Source: Capitulum mitella (lineage: Eukaryota > Arthropoda > Thecostraca > Pollicipedomorpha > Pollicipedidae). Taken from it: a stretch of DNA of 64,000 bases. This document shows positions 35,376-48,054 of this stretch, one piece after another. A program made the position numbers and the translations under genes. Each line of letters opens with the position of its first letter. The stretch's first letter is position 1. The notes below the pieces were generated by a model that did not search any database, was not told the DNA's origin, and saw only the letters and a list, made by a program, of their open reading frames with translations. Where the stretch lies: NCBI GenBank assembly GCA_030062745.1, contig CP099841.1:25485398-25549397 (forward strand), written 5' to 3'.

Positions 35376-36614
35376 TTAACCCGTCCCCGACTGGGGGGGG
35401 GGCAGTTGACTGCACCTCTGAGGTTTTTCTGGGATTGCGAGAGAACCAACAAACACAGAGTCACGAAACTTTGTGTGCCTTTTGCTTCATCAATTCCACA
35501 TCTCGTGTCAAAATTTGGACCTCAGGTCAGGTCAGGTGCCTGACCTAGGTCAGGTCAAACAGACCTACGTCAAAAAAAGTTTAGCGCCCCTCTAACTTTG
35601 TCGCAAAACAAGATATCTCGATAATACTTTCAGGGATTAGTGTCGTCATAGATGCAACAAATCTGCTATCTCAGATTTTTTGGAATCTTCCGGGTCATTG
35701 ACCTAAGGTCAAGCCCATTTTTAAGACATATCGCCATTTTTTCGGAAATTGACGGAATATTCCATAACATTTTTAGTGTGGAGTGAAGCAGACATCTCGT
35801 TACCGTCATTGGGCAAAGTATCAGTGACTTCCAGCCATTGACCTGAGGTCAGGTCACGAATAACTGTAGTGGGCCCAAATGTACCACCGTCAAGATCGAC
35901 GATGAATTACTCAGAATGGGTAGAAAATGGTAGAACTAGCTTGCACAGACGTAATTAATACCAGGAACCTCAAAAAGTTTGAAAAAGTAGCATATTTTGG
36001 AAATAAACAGGCTCTTGCGAATAAAACTCTGCCAACTTTGTAGATTGGTAACTAATGAATTTTTCCAAAATTTAAGCATGAGAAACCATCACAAGAACCA
36101 CAAAGATCACTAAAATTGACATACATGGTCTTTTTTCGCGAAAATACAGGAACGCCAAATTAGTTCCCGGCAATTTGGCACTGAATACGGCAACGACGCA
36201 CACTGACAGCTGACGGGAGAATTACCGTGTCTTTAACTCGACGTTTCGGCGTATATATTGAAGAAATCTGGGGAAATTAGACGTGTATCGGCATCCGCGG
36301 ACCTTTACTTGTGCGCTGGTGCCTTTACCTAAGCGTTTTTAGTCACAGTCCTTGAGATTCAGGCCATTTCTCGGTCTCATGCAGTCGGCTATGAGAAAAC
36401 GGAACTGAGGAAGAAAACTATGTAAGACGTAAATTGGTTTACATATTATCTAAAACTAAAAATGAGACCAGCTTCGAGCTCTACTCGTCACAGGCTTTCC
36501 AACGGTATGCTTATTTTTACCGTGCGACCAACCGTTCGTGAGTTAGAGGGGGCAGTCAACTGCCCCCCCCAGTCGCCCATGTTCGAGACGGACCGACGGT
36601 CGTGCGCGGGTTAA
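35376..36614 (-). mobile_element. 1.2-kb TTAA-flanked MITE-like element, copy B
   Basis: Same family as copy A in reverse orientation. TTAA is at 35376-35379 and 36611-36614; the left end reads CCCGTCCCCGACTGGGG and the right end reads back to ACCGACGGTCGTGCGCGGG. By eye it is close to copy A over most of its length. A perfect match to the inverted-repeat-1 nuclear receptor consensus, GGGTCATTGACCT, is at 35692-35704. Confidence 0.85.
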
Positions 36615-38033
36615 AGCAAGCACAGCGCACTAAACTTGCATTTAGTGCAATGACCGTTTGGTAATCTCTGAAAACAATGGCATGACGACGCATTCAGCGT
36701 CCTGGGAAACAGCCGAGGCCAGCGCACATCGGTTCGTCAGATGCTTCCGGATAAAGCGACGTGAGAACGGTGGCGACGCAGGCCTTTGCACGCGGTCGAG
36801 CGGAGCCGTTGATCACCGGACGAAGCTGGGTCCGGCCGAGCCCGGCGTCCATCGAGCGACCGCGGCTCGACAAAATTCCTGCTGGACAGTTGTTAACACT
36901 ACATAATTCAGTCATCAGATGCTGCACGAATTGCATGTTACAACTTAAAACGTCGCATGACAGTCAAGACCTCGCGGCGTGTCGCAATGAGATCGTATCT
37001 TCCAAAGCAATTAGCAAGACTGAAACGTAAAGGTGACACGTTTTAATAAGTAATCCATTCCAAATACACCTGAAAATAAAGAATAAAATTCAGAGCCAGG
37101 AACTTTGAATAATTAAAAGAGGCGTGGGCACCACTTTCATTCACGCATCCACTTTCATGCAATGTCGCGGGCTTTGAGGTTTTACGCAACAAGTCACGCC
37201 TCCCACATCGAAGGTGGAAACATGCTTCCCGAACAATGAATGCTATAATATAAAACATATATTTTCACGACAAAACATGTAGGACTACCGCGGCGGCAAC
37301 GACGCTAGTTTCGGCCACCGTCGCCAAACATACGGAATATTTGAAAAATACCGTGCAACTGTGAAAAGGAACACCAGCCTGTTATGCTATTACTATGGTT
37401 TTATTCCTTGTCTCATGATCCTCAAACGCCGTAATCCGAAACAAACAAAGGAATGTTTTCCAACCGTGTTGCCATTATTTATTACAGACGGGTGTGTGAA
37501 TAATCGCGGCTGGAGTGTCGCATTCAACTGGGAACTTGATTTAGAGGGTGTTGTAGCTTGCGACCGAGCTGCTGGGCATTCTGTCAATGCATCGTCATAA
37601 CCCACAACATTAACAAGAAGTAATGACTCCTTCAAGGAAGCTGCAAGCTGAAAATAAAAAACTACTAGTTTCTTAGAAAACTGGTTGATCCTTCCGACAT
37701 TATTGGCGATCCAAACGGCATCTGAAGCCCTGTCCTTTCCACGAAATGTCACAAGCATAATGTTGCATTTGTGTAAAACCGGGAATGCACCTGTATCCCA
37801 AACTTACATAAAAACGCCGCCCATAGGCACAAGTTTTACTGCATTTCACACTAGATTTCAGTGAGAAGAATAATGTGTGGGCCTGATTCGTCTGAAATTA
37901 ATTCACTTTCAGATTTCCAGAGTGGGGAATCAATTCGGATTCGGATTCAGTGAATTTTTGAAGTGAATCGATTCAGTTCAGGTCTAGAGTCGTAAATGAA
38001 TCAGTTCAGTTTTGATTCAGTTCAGGACTATGT

Positions 38034-38082
<49 letters not shown>

Positions 38083-39060
38083 TGTATGTATACGAATATT
38101 TGTATGTATATATCCATATATACAAATTTCTATTTGATACTGAAACACAAACGACACAGAGACGTAAAAATTATAATTCGTTAATTTGTTATTGTTGTAT
38201 GACCTTTCTGACGAATGGATTCACGCCCGATTCGCCGGACAAGTCTGCGAGTCAATTCTGATTCACCGCAGGTTTGACTGAATTTAGGCAGGTTTGATCC
38301 CCAGGCCTGGGGGTCCAGCCCCCCTTTTGACTTGGACCAGGCGCGCAGCCGGGACTTAATTGGGGGGGTGGCAGTGTGAACTGAAATCATACGAAAACCG
38401 TCTGCGGGGAAGACGATGTCCGATGGTTTTCACAACATATGTAAGCCTCAGGGAAGCGGACCCCCGGACCCCGTTTTGGCTGCGCTGGAAGTCAAGATTT
38501 TGAAGGGATGAGTGAACCAAGGATTTCTAGGGGCATATTCCACCGGAAAAGGACGTTTCTTTTGAACTGCAAGCCATGCTTATTCTGTTTCCCATGTGCT
38601 CTTGCACGCGGATTTTGTTGTATTTACTTCAGGGATGGGGAATGTGGGTGGGGGTGGGGCGGAGGCAGGAGACAGCTGTTCCCCCCCAACTTTTTCAGTT
38701 TAACAAAGACGGACGTTGACTGGAAACGACCCAAAATGTTCCTTTGTCTGCCTACCTGTGGAGGAGTTCTTGCGCTCCTGATTTACGTCGCAAATATTGA
38801 GACACCATCATCAGCTTCTGAGAGGTCTGGAGTCGCGAACATAATTTCTTACGGGCCACAGTGATGCAATGGTGGTGCCACGTAATCACATCCGGAGGGT
38901 CACAAGCACGGCCGGGGGAAACGACATTTTTAAGATTTTTCGTTTGATGCGTTGCCATCGTATGTTGTTACATTTCTTTTTGCGTCAGGAGGCAGCTTGC
39001 CCTCCTGCCCCTCGGAGAAGCGGCCACCGCCTTGGTGGACGAGGCTGGTTGTTGGGATAT
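36615..39060. other. Gene-poor interval between MITE copies B and C
   Basis: No recognised gene. 37880-38030 and 38215-38280 contain a cluster of GATTCA/TGAATC words (ATTCAGTTCAGG, TGAATCAGTTCAG) around a TA/TG microsatellite. A dispersed repeat fragment near 38675-38745 resembles one near 42382-42450. The 36700-36900 part is GC-richer, with frames that lack homology. Confidence 0.4.
38035..38125. repeat. TA/TG microsatellite
   Basis: (TA)n followed by TATGTATGTATGTA and ATATCCATATATAC; simple sequence visible directly. Confidence 0.93.
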
Positions 39061-40296
39061 TTAACCCGCCCCGACTGGGGGGCAGGTGGCCGCCCCCCCG
39101 AGGTTTTCCGGGATTACGAGAGAACCAACACACACAGAGCCACAAAACATTGTTCACCTTTTTCTTCATCATTTTTACACATTGTGTCAAAATTTTGACT
39201 TCAGCTCAGGTCAGGTGCTTGACCTAGGTCAGGTCAAACAGACCTATGTCTAAAAAAAGTTTAGCGCCCTCAAACTTTTTCGTAAAACAAGATATCTCAA
39301 TAATACTTTCAGGGACTAGTGATCGTTATAGACGCAACAAATCTGCTATCTCAGATTTTTCGGAATTTCCGTGTCATTGACCTAAGGTTAAGCTCATTTT
39401 TAAGACAAGTCGTCGTTTTTTTCGGAAACTGACCGAATATTTCATTACATTTCTAGTCTGGAATGGAGCAGACATCTAGTTAGCGTCACTGGGCAAAGCA
39501 TCAATGACTTCCAGCCATTGACCTGAGGTCATGTCACGAATAAGTGTAGTGAGTCAAAATGAGCCACCGTCAAAATCAGCGATGAACTACTCAGAATGGG
39601 TACCAAATGGCGGAACTAACTTACACCGACGTAAGTAATACCAGGAACCTCAAAAAGTTCTAAAAAGTTGCACAGTTTGGAAATAAACAGGCTCTCGCGA
39701 ATAAAGCTCTGCCAATTGTGTAGACTGGTAACCAATGAATTTTTTTCAAAATTTAGGCGTAAAAAAACATTAGAAGAACCACTAAGATCAATAAAATCTA
39801 CATGAATAAGTTTTTTCGCGAAAATAAAGGAACCCTCAAATTAGTTCCCGTCAATTTGTTAGTGCGTACAGCTCCGGCGCACGCCGACAGCCGGCGCGAG
39901 AATTGCCGTGTCTTTAACTCGCCGTTTCGGCGTATATATCAAACAAATCTGAGAAATTAGATGTGTATCGGCATTTGCGAACCTTTACTTGTGCGCTGGT
40001 GCCTTTACCTATGCGTTACTAGTCACAGCCCTTGAGATTCAGATCATATTTCGGTTTCATGCAGTTGGCTATGAGAAAACATATATATGTAACATCATAT
40101 ATGTAAATCGCTTACATATTATCTAAAACTAAAAATGGAACCAGTTTCGAGCTCTACTTTCCTACTCACAGGCTTTCCAACGGTATGCTTATTTTTATCG
40201 TGCGACCAACCGTTCGTGAGTTACAGGGGGTGGCCAACTGCCCCCCCCCCCCAGCCGCGCGTGATCGTAACTGACCGACGGTCATGGGCAGGTTAA
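39061..40296 (-). mobile_element. 1.2-kb TTAA-flanked MITE-like element, copy C
   Basis: Bounded by TTAA at 39061-39064 and 40293-40296, same orientation as copy B. The left end is CCCGCCCCGACTGGGGGG, and the right end reads back to ACCGACGGTCATGGGCAGG. It is more diverged than A and B; the left hairpin has changed to GGCAGGTGGCCGCCCCCC. The internal order of motifs is conserved. Confidence 0.84.
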
Positions 40297-43200
40297 CAAT
40301 GTTCTCAACTACCAAGGTTACTTGGCCTTGTAATCGTTCATGCCGGTTGTCGTGGGGAATGGCAAAACCCCGCTTTTGCCCTGATACGAACTAGGGACAG
40401 CAAATATGGTAACCACTAAATTACGGCGTCTCCTATGGTAGATATGCGGGGGCTGCGCCACCGTGGTCACGTGGATTACCAGTACCCCGCAGTTATTTAT
40501 TCGTGGGATGTTGCCTATACCCAGTATCCCGCAATGATCGTAATCCGGAGGTGCAATACTGTGATGAAGCATGCCATTGGTAATAAGAATTTTCGGAACC
40601 GTCATTTCGGCCAGATAAGCAACAAGTTTTTATTATAAAGATCATAGGTCGCAAAATGAAGTGACCCAGAAACCCAGTTTTACGTAGGGGGAGACCTCCT
40701 CTCAAGAACACATGGTCTGAGCTGCGCCCCACGTAGTACTCCACAGTCAAAGATCCGTGACGTCGTCCTTGTGGATATACAATGCGAAACGATCATGGTG
40801 ATAATGAACATTTCTTTTCCCTGAAGCCTTCTGTTTACCTCCCACAAAACCAGCCTATGATGCAAGTACACCAGCACGTCCGCACACCATGGCATCGTAG
40901 ATTTCGGTACCTGGTGCGGTACTTGGAAGTCCTCTTCACTGCTTCGTCACCAAGACGCACGCCCCAGTTTCTTTGTGTCGTCTTACCCAATCGCCTGCGC
41001 CGAGTTCGTCTTCGGGCGGCGGGCCCCAACAGCTGACGAGAAAGCCAACCAGTCGTGTCCTTCACCGGCCGCCTGTTACGCATGCGCCCTGCTGTCGCCA
41101 GTCATCCGAGCGGTGACGTCATTCATCGGTGCCTGCAGGGCGACGTGTTGAGGGCGGATGTTCGGACGGGGTGCAAAATGGTCTTACATGCAAATGGACA
41201 TGGGACTGCAGCTTTCAGGTAATGCCAGCAGCCACCTGACCTTGGACTCGCCTCTTCCCAGGCGGCCATAGGGCTTTCGCACGGGATATCCGCCATTCAC
41301 GGACTGGGATGAGACACACATTTGCGGCCGTGATCGGCCGGGAGCTTTGCTCGTCGTGACATTCATCTTTCCGAGACATTGGAGTGAGCCACTAGACCAG
41401 CGAGAAATTTCAATCTCCCTCGCCCCCACCCGAGTCTGAACGGCGGTGACGCGCGTCGGAACTGACGCTGACGGCTGTGTTGACATGTAACGTTCGAGGA
41501 CGGCGAACGACGGCTGGTGCACCTGGCACCCGAGACGACGAAAGCGCCGCTAGAAAGCAGGCTCGGCGCGATACGCCTACTGCTAGAATACATCTGGCCT
41601 GACTTCTCGAAGTCTGTCCGTCATCGCCCAAGCCGCCTACAATGGGAGATCAGCGCAGTGCGCAGCACAATCGTCTATGTTTCTGCGCAGAAACGTCAGA
41701 TCATCCGCCCGCTGACCGGGCAGAAAGGCATGCACCGGTTAACTAGCCTGGCTGAGTGGGCACTAAAGCGATTACTGGTTAAGCAGGCCGGCTGGGCGGG
41801 CATAACATCTATACCTGTCTTCGGTGGATATGATCACTTGCATGTGGCGGCCTGCAGGTCTTTCACATTCACTTGTCTGAACGTTCGGGGCTCGTGACTG
41901 TTCTGGAATATTATATCATGACTTTATCATGATATACCGCCTCTCTTGCTCCACGATCGTTGCTAAGGCGATTCATTTCGACATTTTCTATGTTTGTATT
42001 GGCCAACATGCAGTTAAAAAAACTACAGCGATATGCGTTCATCTCAGCCGAAAGCGTCGTCCAACATTCCGACAGCCTCAGCCAGGGCCAGAGATGAGGC
42101 TCATGAGTCAAAAATGGGAATCGGCGGCGAGAACAGCTGGTGCTTGCCTGTCCCACCGGCGAGACGCCGGTCAGTGGTGACCGAGGCAGGGCGACTGGAT
42201 GGTAGTCCATCGCCCTGGATCCCGGCGCCCACACTGGGGTGGGGTTTAAATGCCGGCGATGCTTGTTATGTTCTGTGTTAGGTTTAGCTAGCGTCGAGCA
42301 CCAGTCGCCTACCCTAGCTGGACTTAGCTCACGCTCAGGCGCCAACGACAAGGATGAAGCGAGTGAGGTGCAGAGGGCAGCCACCCCCTAACTTTTTTGA
42401 AATTTAACTTTGATCCCATGAGCGTTGGCTGGAAAGCATTGGCCCGAAATGCTTCTTCACCCTCCTCCCAAAGTGGAATAGTTCCCGCACCCCTCTCGGG
42501 TATCTTTCCAGAGTTACTCATATGGTATACATCGCGAACCTCCCTAGGTTTAGCGGTCTAGATCTAGGTCTAGAACCTTCCGCGGTCTAGCGGTCGTCAC
42601 ATCTCGCTGCACATGTCTGCCAGAATCAAGTTTTCAAACTGGCAGGCTAAGGTACTGATGTTTTACCTCGATCGACACGTTCAACCAAAAGGCGTCCATA
42701 AACTAACCTGTGATGCCACCCAAGTTACCTGCACATGCACACCAAGTGACCTTACAGTGACGTCACCGAATACTGAGAAAGGTCTGGCAAGTATGGCGGA
42801 CGCATTGTACGCGGTCGACCGAGATAACCCTGTAATCCATGCGCTATGTCATGCATCGGGCTTCCATCAGAGGTGACGCTTTGCCTCAGTCACGCAGATA
42901 TGGATGCAGTTAAGTCCAAAGACGTTCAAGAATTAACCAGCTGGCGTTGGACTATGGCTGATGTGTGGTAATTCAAGAAAGATCTTTCGCGTCCAGGTCG
43001 CTGGCCTCAACGCTTGTAGTACTGTAGTTCAGTTGTAGTTTCCGTGTTCACGTGTCGTTTCCGTTCTGACATTTCGTGCCTTCCGTGCAGCGTGCGTTTC
43101 ATCGTCGTCGTGCTGTTTGTAGATGAGCGCCAGTTTTCCAGCCGAGTAAAAGGATGCACGAATTTTGCCATCCGTGCCGTTTTTATTTCCGGGCTCTCCG

Positions 43201-43472
43201 TGGGCAGTTGTGTGACGCCAGAGAAAGGCGAACGTCTGTCACTGACGCGGTACAAGCTGCCCAGTGGTGCATTTCCAGACTGAACTCTCCGGCAGTGGGA
43301 GTCGCAGTGCAGGACCCGGTTCGCCAGGGGGCGTAGCCATCACTGGTACGGGAAGGTCGATCGTGGACCGACATCGGCGGTGCGCCCTCTGAGGTCCCAT
43401 CCACCACCATGGCCGGGACGTGCTCCGACCGCGAATGGAGCAGCTTTGCCTTGGAAGTCCGTCTCCGGGCGA
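40297..43472. other. Gene-poor region of mixed composition
   Basis: 40430-41600 and 42050-42300 are moderately GC-rich and contain several open frames (for example 41184-41522 minus and 41517-41897 plus) that I could not match to any family. No clear exon with paired splice sites emerged. A repeat fragment near 42382-42450 is related to 38675-38745. A small unrecognised exon cannot be excluded here. Confidence 0.35.
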
Positions 43473-43765
43473 AACGTTCTGACGAGTCTGCCTCTGCTTC
43501 CGGCGCTCTGTTGAATCGGTTTTCGAACACCCAGCGCTCTGCCAAGTGTCTTTCTGAACCCTGGACCGTTTGTCTAGTTTGCTTCTGAACGTTCAACATT
43601 CTGTTAAGTCTGTTTTCAGCCTCGAACGTACTGCCCAGTACCTTTGTGGTCCCTGAACGCTCTGTCCGGTCCTTTTTGGAGTTTTACTCGCTCTGATCAG
43701 TGCACTCCTGAGCCCTGAACACTTTCCAGTTCGCTTGTAAGTTCGGAACGCCCTGACTTAGTTAT
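43473..43765. repeat. Degenerate 31-bp minisatellite, about 10 units
   Basis: Units of roughly 29-33 bp follow the pattern ACGCTCTGTCAAGTCTGTTT then CTGAACCCTGA. Examples begin GCGCTCTGTTGAATCGG, GCGCTCTGCCAAGTGTC, ACATTCTGTTAAGTCTG, ACGTACTGCCCAGTACC, ACGCTCTGTCCGGTCC and ACGCCCTGACTTAG. The units are strongly diverged, so the array is old. Confidence 0.7.
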
Positions 43766-45949
43766 CTCTGGGTTAAACTTTTGGGTATTCCGGTGCCGAA
43801 CACTGATTTGTTGCGGCGAAATAACCAGCCACTGACTTCAGCCGTGACCGAGCCGTCTGCGGCAGCGTGTCGACCCGGCATGGTCCGCGGTGGCTTCCTT
43901 TCGTCACGTCGTCGAAAGGACGTCATGGCGCCGGCCACTTTAATGATCTTTTCGCAGCAAGCTGTCTTCATGTTTCTACCAACCTTGGGCGACGGTCAGT
44001 GCGCCACTAAGAGTTAACGATGTGCGGTGGCTACGTCATACTCTTCAGTTGATTCAGCCCTCTTGCATGCCTCATAAATAAATCGTGAAGTGTCCATTTG
44101 AACGACAACTGCGAATGAACATTTCAAAAGACCTTTGGCATATTCTATCAACAAAACATATGTATTAAAAGACTTAATTTGCTCTATTGCAGGATAACTG
44201 CGTAAAGCATCAGAGATGAACTCGAAAAGACGCATGTGATTCAGCATTTAACCCGGTTGCAGGTTGCGCAGTACAAAGCACATACACAGTCACGTAAACA
44301 ATCTAAGATCTTTGTTTACAGCGGTCTGGGTAAGAGGGAGTGTTTAACATGTGTGGTAACATTGGTGTGAGCTGACCTGCATGGTACAATACAATAAATG
44401 CAAGGTACAATACAATACAATACAACACAAAAGGGCACAATGCAATACAAAAAGCCCTCGGGTAAAAACACAGATTAAATTTACTGGCAAATTGTAGCCA
44501 CCACAGGTCAAGTCAGTTCAAATTAAAAAGAATCAACAGGCCAAATGTGTCACAGATTAGAACGATGTGATCAAAGGAATGTTACACCTCGATCGACTTT
44601 TCATAAAGAGACGTAGGTATTATGAAAATGCCTCAACTATGTTCAATGAAAAATACAACTATGAGAAGTCCCTTTGAACCTTCCTAGGTGCATAAAACAT
44701 AATCAAACATCACAGACTGTTTTCGGAGACTGCAGGCTATAGCTTGATTTAAGAGTTGAATACGTTGAGAGCCCGCTGCATGCGACACGGCGGTTTGGTT
44801 TATGTCATTGTTGGCCCAAAGGAACCTGAGTCTTCCTTTCGAACAAGAAACGTTCGTGGCACTGAAGATGGCCAATGGCCGAAATGTCCGCTCATGCTCC
44901 CGCTTTTGTCAGAGCGTTAAACTCAGGACGCTTTTGGGACCAAGAATTACGGCAAACAGACAACAGAAGCAATACGTATTGGCCAACTGAGTTCACAACA
45001 GGTGTTAATCTGGAACATTCCCTTCAAGCGACATTGTCACGCCAGATTATATTTGACTGCAAAAAGAAAAACATTGATTTCCGTCTTTTGTAAAGTTATA
45101 CAACGTTCGTAATCGTTTAGTAAAATCAGGTGTTTTCTAAAAATAAGATTTTATAAAGGTCAGAAGGCAGTTTAAACCGATACTGAAGCCATTGAATACT
45201 TCAAGAAACGATTCATGCTTTATTTTAAGGAATGAATTATTCCAATGACTTTTTCGGTCTGTTTGCGAAACGCCAAGTCTCCGTTCCTAATTTTGTTCAT
45301 CGATGACTTGTCACCATCTGATAGTTTCCAGGCGTTTCAGGAAATGCCTAAGAGCCGCTGTTTGTTTCCTGAATATCAAGAGCCGACGTATGTATGATGC
45401 GTAAAGAGTGCATGTAGTGCTTCGTATTGGGAGAAGCCGACATTAAAATTATTTCCTTGACGTTATCCAACACTCAACAGTATGGCGTCGGAAATAAAGG
45501 ACGTTTCGCGGCTCTCGGGTTGCAGAGATCACTGGGCATGTCTCGATACGGCTAAAAAGCATCAGTCGGTCAGCGAATTTTTCGTTGTTGCGCGAAATGG
45601 CGAGAAGGTTCAGGCCGTTTGCGCCGGTATTTAACAAAACGTCTAGTTTTCTTTAGCCCGCGCTCAACCGACATCCTGACGTGGGCGGCCGAAACCCAGA
45701 GAGAGGCGTTTCGACGCCCCTCTTTATCATGCGAACGCAACGTTGGAGAAGAATGAAAGTTATATCGTTTTGAAAGCTCGCCATGAATGCGTTCCAAAGC
45801 ACTCAAAATTTAGGAACATTTTGAAAAACGTAATTTTTTGGCCTATGTATGTGATTTTCTAAAGAAGAGCTCTTGCTCTTCTTACGCCATTGCCTCATGA
45901 AACAAATCAGATGTATAAAGTTGGACATCTCGATATGAACTCATCTTCT
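43766..45949. other. Gene-poor AT-rich region
   Basis: No recognised gene; short frames only. It contains the ACAAT simple repeat at 44385-44451 and AT-rich unique-looking sequence. Confidence 0.4.
44385..44451. repeat. ACAAT pentanucleotide repeat
   Basis: TACAATACAATACAATACAA with flanking variants. Pentanucleotide tails like this often mark the 3' end of retroposons, but no associated LINE or SINE body could be recognised next to it. Confidence 0.75.
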
Positions 45950-46490
45950 ACCAGGTGGTTTCGCAGGACCTCAGGTGGCATAAGGTCATTTCAAGGCGTG
46001 GAAGAATTCTGGTGCAATTTTGGACCGCAAAATCCACTTCAGGTCTTCTGTCTACTCCAGGAATCATCAAAACGGGATTTAAGCCTCGTTTTTGCTAGAT
46101 CACCCCAAATGTGCCCTGACTTGAGCTCATGACACTTAATGTGGGTAAACATTGCTTGTCGTGTTTAGTGATTTCCTTGGCGCAGGAATACATTTCAGGC
46201 ACCAAGAACGCATTTCAGCTTTTACCACGGTGACCGCGTATGACATCAGGTGACCCATATTATATATATAAGGTCATTTCACAGCTTGGAAGTGTCTTGA
46301 TGAGATTCTGGATCACAAAATTGATTTCAATACCCCAAGAATTATCAGAGTAGGGATTTAGACTCCTTTTTGATAGTCCACGCCCAAGGTGACCTGACCT
46401 GACCTCTTAGTCTTTCTTGTGAGTCAAAACCATCTGTTATGTTTAGTGACGTCCTTGGCACAGAAACGCATTTCAGCACCAACAAGCCGA
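45950..46490. repeat. Diverged tandem duplication, about 288-bp spacing
   Basis: Two related segments can be aligned: TAAGGTCATTTCAAGGCGTG at 45981 and TAAGGTCATTTCACAGCTTG at 46269. They continue through GGGATTTAAGCCTC / GGGATTTAGACTCC and TGTTTAGTGAYNTCCTTGGC to the end near 46487. The second copy has gained TGACCTGACCTGACCT. Neither strand codes for a recognisable protein. Confidence 0.72.
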
Positions 46491-48054
46491 AGAAATTATT
46501 TATAACCATCAGAGAAAGGGAAATAGGGCGGCCATTGAACTGACCTCAGGTCATTGGCCTTAACCTTGAAAACAAATTTAAGGTAGCGCAATTCGTAGGA
46601 ATTTCCTCGATTAACATCCCCGAAAGTTTTAGGTCGATCGATCGGACGGTAAGTTTGCAGAGGACTTTTAAAAACATCGGAAGTTGGTCTCGTTGACGTC
46701 ACCTAGGTCAATAACCTGACATAAGAAAAATTAAGAATTATACAGGTCATGCGCAAAGGGTGTAACAAAAGGTACTGAAAATTTCAGCGCACTGCGAGCA
46801 CCGTTTTTTCCCCATCACTAAAAGTCCTAAGGGGAGGGCGTCAAAACGCTCCCCTCCCATCTCCCCGCGGTTAGGTGAAGTTGTGAAATAACGGTATATA
46901 TGCATAATGCTCTTTAACCAACTGGCACATATCATACATCTTGTCATAACCATTTTCGGCTTCCGTCACATGGAAACAGTCGATACGTCACAAGCTTGCA
47001 CAAAACAACCACAGAAGTCGCCACAGTCACCGTTCGCATAAATTGTTCGGTGCAAAGAACTAGGCACGACTAGTTCCAGTACCTCGTTGTCACAGCATTG
47101 GTGATTCGCTCTTCGGGTACATGAGGCAGCAAGACGAACGTTCGCGACCACTGGCGGATCCAGGGGGCATCTCGACCATGCCCCCCATCCGCAACTAGGG
47201 TGGGGGCAAAATGTCATTAACCCCCCCCAAAAAAAAAAGACATGGCTGTTAATACACAACCCGAGTTTGAAGTCGCTGGAGACTCCAAACCCAACTCACG
47301 ACCAATGTTTTCGATCCCCCTCCCCTGATCGCCCAATCGCTGACCTACCATCCATACCCATGAAATTCTGGTACCCCAAACGGAACCGCTGGATCCGATC
47401 CTGCTCGCGACATGTGCTCACCACAAGCCTTCGTCTTCATGGTTCTATCAAAAAGAATGCGGGCGATCAGTCTTGACATCACCTGGGGCGATCCAGGAGA
47501 GATCGGTCGGTCGGAGGGTCGATTTCATACTCTCATCTCTCGGATTTCGTCAAAGTTTGCTACATGTGGTTCTCAGGGCGATAAGCACGCATGTCGCAAT
47601 ATTAGACCTGCCAGTTTAACGGTTCATCATTTATGGCCTCAAAGAACCTTGTTGACCCGCGGTACAAGGGCATTTTTGGGTGTTTATTTTACTATCAAGC
47701 GTCAATTTCGTGTGAAAATAAGCCATGTGGATGCATTGATAATGATCGTGGGTTGATATGCCTGGTGTTATTATTCTTAAAGCTGATGTGCTCTAGAACT
47801 GACCCCATGACCCAAGATCGTGTCAACATATTTGGAAATTTTCTCATGTGAAACAGTTTGATTTTATGATCGCAATACATAATGACACCATTGTTTTAGG
47901 CAATGGTAAAATAAAATTAGTGGTTATTGATGTCCCAATGGCTTGTTGACAAGGGCAAAATTACCCTCTTTGACGACTTGTAGGACTTCGCGGTACTTTG
48001 CTTCAATTTCTCGATCTGGTTGCTCATTATAGCATCCTTTGATTGTGGAACACC
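46491..48054. other. Gene-poor region
   Basis: No gene recognised. 46530-46740 again contains TGACCTCAGGTCA and CCTAGGTCAATAACC words, like the MITEs, but without their ends. 47160-47240 holds poly-C and poly-A runs. Confidence 0.4.

Noticed and set aside
41184-41897. Opposing frames of about 110-126 codons in a moderately GC-rich segment
   Set aside because: Neither strand shows a recognisable domain or paired splice sites.
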